Source: Streptomyces formicae
GTDB taxonomy: Bacteria > Actinomycetota > Actinomycetes > Streptomycetales > Streptomycetaceae
Length of the DNA stretch: 64,000 nt
Assembly (NCBI RefSeq): GCF_002556545.1
Contig: NZ_CP022685.1
Coordinates: forward strand, 4,194,001 to 4,258,000
Direction of reading: 5' to 3'
Both the position numbers and the translations under genes were made by a program. A model generated the notes under the pieces. The model had not been told where the DNA came from, searched no databases, and worked only from the letters and a program-made list of their open reading frames with translations. Shown in pieces: positions 59,138-64,000 of the stretch. How positions within the stretch are numbered: position 1 is the first letter of the stretch; every line of letters starts with the position of its first letter.

Positions 59138-59640
59138 GCGTCTTCCCCGCGTTCGGTGTGGTGGCAGACGGGGTTTCGCGCAGTTCCCCGCGCCCCTGAA
59201 GGGGCCCCCGTCGCGTTGCTGCTGGGGTGGGTGGGGGCTCCTTCCGTCCGCGTCTGGCGGTTGCCGTCCGGTTGTGGGGCGGGGCCGCGCCGGTATGTCC
59301 GTCCTCGCCGTCCCAGATGACCGCCGCGGTCAGGCACCTCGGCAGGTGGCCGCGAGTGCTCCGGGCGGACATACCGCCACGTCCCCTCCCGTCGCCCACC
59401 GGCTGCAGGCCGGTGGGGGTGATCCCCCACCGGCCCGCAGTCGCAAGCGTGCGAGGGCGGCGGGAGTCGGAGGCGGAGCCACCCCCACCGGCCCGCGGCC
59501 GCGAGCGCGCCCGAGGGGACGTGGGGGTATGTGCGCACGGAGCACATAAGTGAACGAGGCAAGGAAGCAAGCCCGGTAGCGGTCATCTGGGACGGCGAGT
59601 ACGCACATACCCCCACGGCCCCGCCCCCACGACGAACCCA
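59138..59640. repeat. Composite intergenic element, copy B (inverted copy of 1714-2140)
   Basis: No gene lies here. The same parts as copy A appear in reverse order and orientation: REP core (59178-59196), a module with arms GCCGGTATGTCCG (59289-59301) and CGGACATACCGCC (59366-59378), a GC-rich spacer, and a module with arms GGGGGTATGTGCG (59523-59535) and CGCACATACCCCC (59602-59614). Similarity extends through the REP into the flanking sequence at about 59138. Confidence 0.85.
59178..59204 (-). repeat. REP-like repeat, reverse orientation, inside copy B
   Basis: The reverse complement core lies at 59178-59196, ending CCCC, then TGAA and GGGG (59201-59204) complete the small hairpin. It follows the PAS gene stop by 64 nt. 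Confidence 0.72.
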
Positions 59641-59661
59641 AGGCGCACCCCCCCGCCCCCC

Positions 59662-60867
59662 TCACACCGCATGCAACGCCAACGTCGGCGACAACCGCGA
59701 CGCCCGCACCGCCGGGTACAGACCCGCCACCGTGCCGATCAGGAGCGTCGCCCCGAAGCCCCCCGCCATCGACCACGGCGGCACCACCCACGGCAGCCCG
59801 CCCGACACCGCGTACACCGCCGTCGCCCCCGCACCCAGCACCACCCCGGCAAGGCCCCCGAGCCCGGACAGCATCAGTGACTCCGTGACGAACTGGATCC
59901 GGATCTGCCCCCGCGTCGCGCCCAGCGAGCGTCGGAGGCCGATCTCGTAGCGTCGTTCCAGCACCGAGATGATCATGGTGTTGGCGACACCGACACCGCC
60001 CACCAGCAACGCGATCCCGCCCAGACCGAGCAGCAGCGTCGAGAACGCGCCCTCCGTCGCCGCCTTCGCCTGGAGCGCCGACGAGGGATCGGTGACCTGG
60101 ACGTTGCGCGGGTTCTCCGGGTCGATCGAGGGAGCGAGCAGGCTCCGCACGTCACGTACCGACGCATCGGTCGACCGCTCGTACACCGACGTCGGATGGC
60201 CGTCGAAGCCGAGCAGCTTCCTCGACGCGTCCCAGCCCGTCAGCGCCGACCGCTCCACGTCCGGCGCGAGCGGCAGCGGGCCGAGGATGCCGATGACGGT
60301 GAAGTACCGGTCGCCGAGCCACACTTGTTGCCCCGGCGACGTGATGCCGAGACGCTCCGCCGCCACGCCGCCCAGGACGACCGACGGATAGCGGCTGTTG
60401 GCGGCGTTGAACCAGGTGCCGCGCGCCATCTCCCCGCGCAGCACCTTCAACAGCCCCTCCGTGGCCGCCTTCACGGAGATGCCCCCCGTCTCCTCCTCGG
60501 AGATCTTCTCGCTGCGCCGCACGGACCGTTCGAGGTCCCCCGTGGCGCCGACGTCCTGGACCCCGTCGATCCGCCCGACCCGCCCGACGGCATCGCGCGG
60601 CAGGGTCACCTTCTCCCCGGAGAACATCGGCTCACCGGGGGCGGCGACCAGCATGTTCGTACCCAACTCGTCGAGTTCCCGCATGAGTTTGGCCTGGCTG
60701 GACGACGAGATGCCCACCACCGCGACCATGGTCGCGATGCCGATGGCGATCCCGAGGGCGGACAGCACCACGCGTACGGGCCGACTGCGCAGCCCGGCGG
60801 AGCCGACGTGCAGCACGTCCCGGGGCCCGAGCCTGGCTGCCTTCAACCGCTCACTACGACCGCGCAT
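59662..60867 (-). CDS. MacB/FtsX-like ABC transporter permease
   Basis: The 401-residue permease has an N-terminal helix (VVLSALGIAIGIATMVAVVGI), a periplasmic MacB core domain (about 60-270) and three C-terminal helices (LLLGLGGIALLVGGVGVANTM and two more). This is the FtsX/MacB topology. It overlaps the ATPase gene by TGATG. It forms an efflux system with the ATPase and the membrane fusion protein. Confidence 0.92.
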   Translation of the reverse strand: MRGRSERLKAARLGPRDVLHVGSAGLRSRPVRVVLSALGIAIGIATMVAVVGISSSSQAKLMRELDELGTNMLVAAPGEPMFSGEKVTLPRDAVGRVGRIDGVQDVGATGDLERSVRRSEKISEEETGGISVKAATEGLLKVLRGEMARGTWFNAANSRYPSVVLGGVAAERLGITSPGQQVWLGDRYFTVIGILGPLPLAPDVERSALTGWDASRKLLGFDGHPTSVYERSTDASVRDVRSLLAPSIDPENPRNVQVTDPSSALQAKAATEGAFSTLLLGLGGIALLVGGVGVANTMIISVLERRYEIGLRRSLGATRGQIRIQFVTESLMLSGLGGLAGVVLGAGATAVYAVSGGLPWVVPPWSMAGGFGATLLIGTVAGLYPAVRASRLSPTLALHAV

Positions 60868-61571
60868 CACACGACCCGCCCGTCCCTGATCCGCACCTGC
60901 CGCGGCAGCCGTCCCGCGATCTCCGAGTCGTGGGTGATGACGGCGATGGTCGCGCCCTCCGCGTTCAGATCGTGCAGCAGGCGCATGACCGCGTCGCCGG
61001 ACTCCGAGTCGAGCGCGCCGGTCGGCTCGTCGGCGAGGAGCAGGTCCGGTTCGCCGACGACGGCGCGGGCGATGGCGACGCGCTGTTTCTGGCCGCCGGA
61101 GAGTTCGTGCGGCCGGTGCCTCATGCGGTCGGCGAGCCCGACGCGCTCCAGGGCGTCCGCGGCCCTGCGGCGGCGTTCGGCGCGCGGCAGCCCCGAGTAG
61201 AGCAGCCCCTCGGCGACGTTGTCGCGGGCGCTGATGCCGGGCACCAGGTGGAACGCCTGGAAGACGAAGCCGATGTGCCGGGCGCGCAGCGCGGACAGGC
61301 TGCGGTCGGCGAGGGCGGCGACGTCGTGTCCGGCGATGGCGACGGAGCCCGCGGTGGGGCGGTCGAGGGTGCCGACGATGTGGAGGAGCGTCGACTTCCC
61401 CGACCCGGAGGGCCCGACGATGGCGAGGAGTTCCCCCTGCGCGACGGTCAGATCGACTCCACGCAGGGCGGCGACGCCACCCGGGTACTCCTTGGTGACG
61501 CCCTTCAACTCCACTACGTGCGGCGGCGGTTGACCCACGTCGCTCGCCACGGACGTAAGCTCGGTACTCAT
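60867..61571 (-). CDS. MacB-type ABC transporter ATP-binding protein
   Basis: The 234-residue ATPase has Walker A GPSGSGKST near 51, the signature LSGGQKQRVAIARA near 146 and Walker B LLLADEPTGALD near 168. The LolD/MacB-type order fits export or extraction from the membrane. ATGA overlaps couple it with the fusion protein gene upstream and the permease downstream. Confidence 0.94.
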   Translation of the reverse strand: MSTELTSVASDVGQPPPHVVELKGVTKEYPGGVAALRGVDLTVAQGELLAIVGPSGSGKSTLLHIVGTLDRPTAGSVAIAGHDVAALADRSLSALRARHIGFVFQAFHLVPGISARDNVAEGLLYSGLPRAERRRRAADALERVGLADRMRHRPHELSGGQKQRVAIARAVVGEPDLLLADEPTGALDSESGDAVMRLLHDLNAEGATIAVITHDSEIAGRLPRQVRIRDGRVV

Positions 61572-62638
61572 ACCTTCGGCACCCCGACCTTCATCCCGGC
61601 CCGCAGCCTCCCACCGCTCACCTCGACCCTGCCCTGCCCGAACATGCCGAGCTCGACCTTCACTTCGCGCGTGCGGCCGCCCTCGACGACCTGGACGCCG
61701 AAGCCGCCGCCGGGCAGCGCGAGGAGCGCGTTGACGGGCACGGACAGGACGTCCGCGCGCTTCTCGCCGGTGAGGTTCACGGTGACGGGCGACTGGTCGA
61801 AGCCCTTGACCTCGCCGGGGTCGGCGAAGGTGACCGTGACGGGAACCTTGGGGCTCTTGTCGCCCGGGTCGTCGCCGGGCTTGGCGGTCCTGCCGACGGA
61901 GGCGATCTCGCCGTCGACGGTCGTGCCGTCCGGCAGCGTGACGCTCACCTTGGCGCCCTTCTTCGCGAGCTTGCCCTCGGCGACGTCGAGCTGGACGCGC
62001 ACGACCCGCTCGGAACCGGTCGCGGAGAGCACGGGCTTGCCGGGCGCGACCTGGTCGCCGACCGTGGACTCCGCGGACTTCACGCGGACCGCGGAGGGCT
62101 GGAAGGAGATCTGCTCGGGCCCCACGCGCCCGGTCTGCTTGCGGTCGTGGGCCTTCTGCCACCGCTTGACCGCGGCCGCGGTGCCGTCGGTGTAGGTGTC
62201 GTCGACGGTGAGCCACGCCCCGTACCCGAGGGCGGCGAGGTTCTGCTCCAACTGCCGTACGTCGTTGCCCTTGTCGCCCGGTTTCAGCGTGCGGTACATC
62301 GGCTCGGTGCCGTACATGAGACGGACGGGAGCGCCGTTCACCTCGTACAGACGGCCGTCCCTGCCCACCGTGGAGCCGGTCTCCGCGGACCAGGTGAGGG
62401 TGCCGGTGGCGCCCGCGTTGACCTTGCGTTCCTTGGCGTAGCCGAGGGTGCCGTCGACCTGGGTGCCGCTCGTGAGGTCGCCGCGCTCGACGGCCGCGGT
62501 GGCGGCGGGCAGGTCCGCGTCCCTGCGGTGGGAGTCGTCCTTGCCGCCCGCGTCGGCGAGCGCGGTGACGGCGATGCCGCCGCCGGTGACCGCGAGCAGG
62601 GCCACGACCGTCGCGACGACGGCGGTGCGCCGCCTCAT
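61568..62638 (-). CDS. HlyD-like membrane fusion protein with peptidoglycan-binding domain
   Basis: The 356-residue protein has one N-terminal hydrophobic helix, a barrel-like lipoyl region, and a peptidoglycan-binding-like segment (DVRQLEQNLAALGYGAWLTVDD near 130) that may anchor it in the wall. Later it shows the beta-barrel hairpin (GDQVAPGKPVLSATGSERVV). It is an actinobacterial type of MacA partner. ATG 62638 overlaps the stop of the lipoprotein gene. Confidence 0.87.
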   Translation of the reverse strand: MRRRTAVVATVVALLAVTGGGIAVTALADAGGKDDSHRRDADLPAATAAVERGDLTSGTQVDGTLGYAKERKVNAGATGTLTWSAETGSTVGRDGRLYEVNGAPVRLMYGTEPMYRTLKPGDKGNDVRQLEQNLAALGYGAWLTVDDTYTDGTAAAVKRWQKAHDRKQTGRVGPEQISFQPSAVRVKSAESTVGDQVAPGKPVLSATGSERVVRVQLDVAEGKLAKKGAKVSVTLPDGTTVDGEIASVGRTAKPGDDPGDKSPKVPVTVTFADPGEVKGFDQSPVTVNLTGEKRADVLSVPVNALLALPGGGFGVQVVEGGRTREVKVELGMFGQGRVEVSGGRLRAGMKVGVPKV

Positions 62639-63135
62639 CCGAAGATGTCCTTGCACGCCTTGGCGGCCTTCTCCATCTTCTTGGCCTCAGCACCCTTGGG
62701 CATCGGCTGGGCCTGCATGGCTCCGCCGTCGAACTTCGGGTCCGGCATGTTGTAGCCGTTCTTGCGCATGCACTGGGCGTACTTGAGCATCTTGTCCTTG
62801 TCGGCCTGCGAGGTGCCGCCGCCCTTGGTCCCCGCGCCCAGGCCGCAGTCCTTCATGGCCTTCTGCATCTTCTCCTTGGTCATGTCGCCGCCGATGGTGA
62901 TGCCCGCGGCGTCCTTGCCGGACTTGGGCTCGGCGACCTTCAGACCGTGCTTGCGCAGGCACTCGCGCTCCTTGAACGCCTTGTCGGCGTCGGCGCCCTT
63001 CCCGCCGTCGGCGCTGTTCTTCTCGGGATCGGATCCGCCGTCCGACCCCGAGCAGGCACTGGCGAACAGGGCGAGGGCGGCGAATCCTGACGCGAGGACT
63101 GCTGAGCGCCTGCGGTTCCTCATGGCGTGGCTCAT
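62635..63135 (-). CDS. Small secreted lipoprotein of unknown function
   Basis: This 166-residue product has a signal peptide and a lipobox-like FASAC (Cys near 28). The mature part is Lys/Gly-rich with two short repeats (KERECLRKHGLKVAEP and KYAQCMRKNGYNMPDP). It is the first gene of the efflux operon. ATG 63135 is chosen for its AAGGGAAG at 7 nt. It may bind or sense the exported substrate. Confidence 0.8.
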   Translation of the reverse strand: MSHAMRNRRRSAVLASGFAALALFASACSGSDGGSDPEKNSADGGKGADADKAFKERECLRKHGLKVAEPKSGKDAAGITIGGDMTKEKMQKAMKDCGLGAGTKGGGTSQADKDKMLKYAQCMRKNGYNMPDPKFDGGAMQAQPMPKGAEAKKMEKAAKACKDIFG

Positions 63136-63258
63136 GACGTGGCTTCCCTTCACGTGGGGCGTGCGTGACGGCCACAGGCTGGCGGGAAGCGGGGTTTCGT
63201 TTCTCTCCACGGGGACGCTTACACCGACGAAAGGTCACTCTCCGGTACACAGGTCGGC

Positions 63259-63927
63259 ATGCGCGTACTGCTGGTGGAGGACGAGGACTTCCTGGCCGAG
63301 ATGATCGCCGAGGGGCTGCGGCGCGACGCGGTGGCCGTCGACATCGCCTCCGACGGCCTGACCGCGCTGCGCAAACTGCAGCTCGGGGAGTACGACGTGC
63401 TCGTCCTGGACCGCGATCTGCCGGGCCTGCACGGCGACGAGGTGTGCCGCCGCGTCGTACAGCAGCGGCTGCTCACCCGGGTCCTGATGCTGACGGCGGC
63501 GGGCACGGTCCGTGACCGCGTCGCCGGGCTCGGCCTCGGCGCCGACGACTACCTGACCAAGCCGTTCGCGTACGACGAGCTGCTCGCCCGCGTCATCGCG
63601 CTCGGCCGCCGCGCCAGGCCCGCGCTGCCGCCCGTGCTCGAACGGGCCGGGCTCGTCCTGGACACCGCGCGCCGCCAGGCCAGCAGGGACGGGCGTCATC
63701 TCGCGCTGTCCCGCAAGGAGTTCGCGGTCCTCGAGGCGCTGCTGCGGGCGGAAGGCGCGGTGGTCAGCGGCGAGGACCTGATCGAACAGGTCTGGGAGGA
63801 GGACACCAGCTACCGCACCAACGCGGTCCGCGTCACCCTCTCCAAGCTCCGCGCGAAGCTGGGCGAGCCGACGGTGGTGGAGACGGTGCCCGGCGCCGGA
63901 TACCGGATCACGGGACGGTCCCTGTGA
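63259..63927 (+). CDS. OmpR/PhoB-family response regulator
   Basis: The 222-residue protein has a receiver domain (acidic pair EDED near 7-10, phosphoacceptor Asp in VLVLDRDLPG near 51, Lys in DYLTKPFAYDE near 101) and a winged helix with RTNAVRVTLSKLRAKLG. It is divergent from the efflux operon, which it probably regulates, with 123 bp between them. Its stop overlaps the GTG of a histidine kinase gene (GTGA). Confidence 0.93.
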   Translation: MRVLLVEDEDFLAEMIAEGLRRDAVAVDIASDGLTALRKLQLGEYDVLVLDRDLPGLHGDEVCRRVVQQRLLTRVLMLTAAGTVRDRVAGLGLGADDYLTKPFAYDELLARVIALGRRARPALPPVLERAGLVLDTARRQASRDGRHLALSRKEFAVLEALLRAEGAVVSGEDLIEQVWEEDTSYRTNAVRVTLSKLRAKLGEPTVVETVPGAGYRITGRSL

Positions 63928-64000
63928 GGCCGGGGCGCGGGCGCCTTTCGTCGATGGGGATGAGCAGCGAGCGGTCCCGGCTCACCGCGCTGTACGGCGG
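63924..64000 (+). CDS. Sensor histidine kinase, N-terminus only
   Basis: The GTG at 63924 starts a frame giving MRPGRGRLSSMGMSSERSRL and on to ALYGG before the window ends. The RSRLTALYGG pattern is typical of Streptomyces kinases just before the first helix. It overlaps the response regulator stop (GTGA). The identification relies mostly on context. Confidence 0.65.
   Translation, partial: MRPGRGRLSSMGMSSERSRLTALYG

Overview
The window is high-GC actinobacterial chromosome, almost certainly Streptomyces. It carries afsR, afsS and afsK, a zinc-finger anti-sigma and sigma-factor pair, an SCO4402-family gene, F420-type oxidoreductases, many GTG starts and frequent ATGA or GTGA overlaps. No tRNA, rRNA, CRISPR array, insertion sequence or phage gene was seen. 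All calls come from reading the sequence. Family assignments rest on remembered motifs and homologues, not on a database search.

Layout. 1-3383: short-chain dehydrogenase (cut by the window edge), LLM-class oxidoreductase and an amidohydrolase, all on the minus strand. 3652-7380: afsR, afsS and a small secreted AfsS-like peptide gene. 7456-8753: an ATP-grasp protein and the facing remnants of two broken genes. 8750-14678: a FadD3-like CoA ligase, a thiolase-DUF35-enoyl-CoA hydratase operon, a winged-helix protein and a membrane protein. 14700-17996: afsK, divergent from a TetR regulator. 18076-43591: a long catabolic region with acyl-CoA dehydrogenases, a second thiolase and DUF35 protein, a flavin monooxygenase, an ADP-forming acyl-CoA synthetase, enoyl-CoA hydratase, flavin reductase, alcohol dehydrogenase, SDR, cyclase, a second CoA ligase and two MFS transporters, with a few unrelated genes interspersed. 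43629-54661: regulatory and housekeeping genes (EF-hand, STAS, sigma and anti-sigma, purU, solute-binding lipoprotein, Pro/Gln-rich membrane protein, XRE-TPR regulator, prim-pol protein). 54891-64000: an ABC exporter, a PAS protein, a MacB-like efflux system and a divergent two-component system.

How the parts may work together. A 15-bp palindrome, CTGAC-N5-GTCAG, recurs 14 times from 1589 to 41983 and sits at promoters of nearly every catabolic operon. This points to one regulon (a catabolon) for CoA-dependent breakdown of a cyclic or branched hydrophobic acid. The substrate is not identifiable from sequence. The catabolon is interleaved with the AfsK-AfsR-AfsS cascade, and the TetR gene beside afsK is the only TetR-type candidate regulator seen.

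Other structure. Two inverted copies of a roughly 430-500-bp intergenic element lie 57 kb apart, and their stem arms differ in a compensatory way. A 19-bp GGGGCGCGGGGAACTGCGC repeat recurs at gene 3' ends. Upstream of the PAS gene, on the minus strand, there is an apparently complete small transcription unit: promoter, perfect Shine-Dalgarno, 12-codon ORF and a strong structured element.
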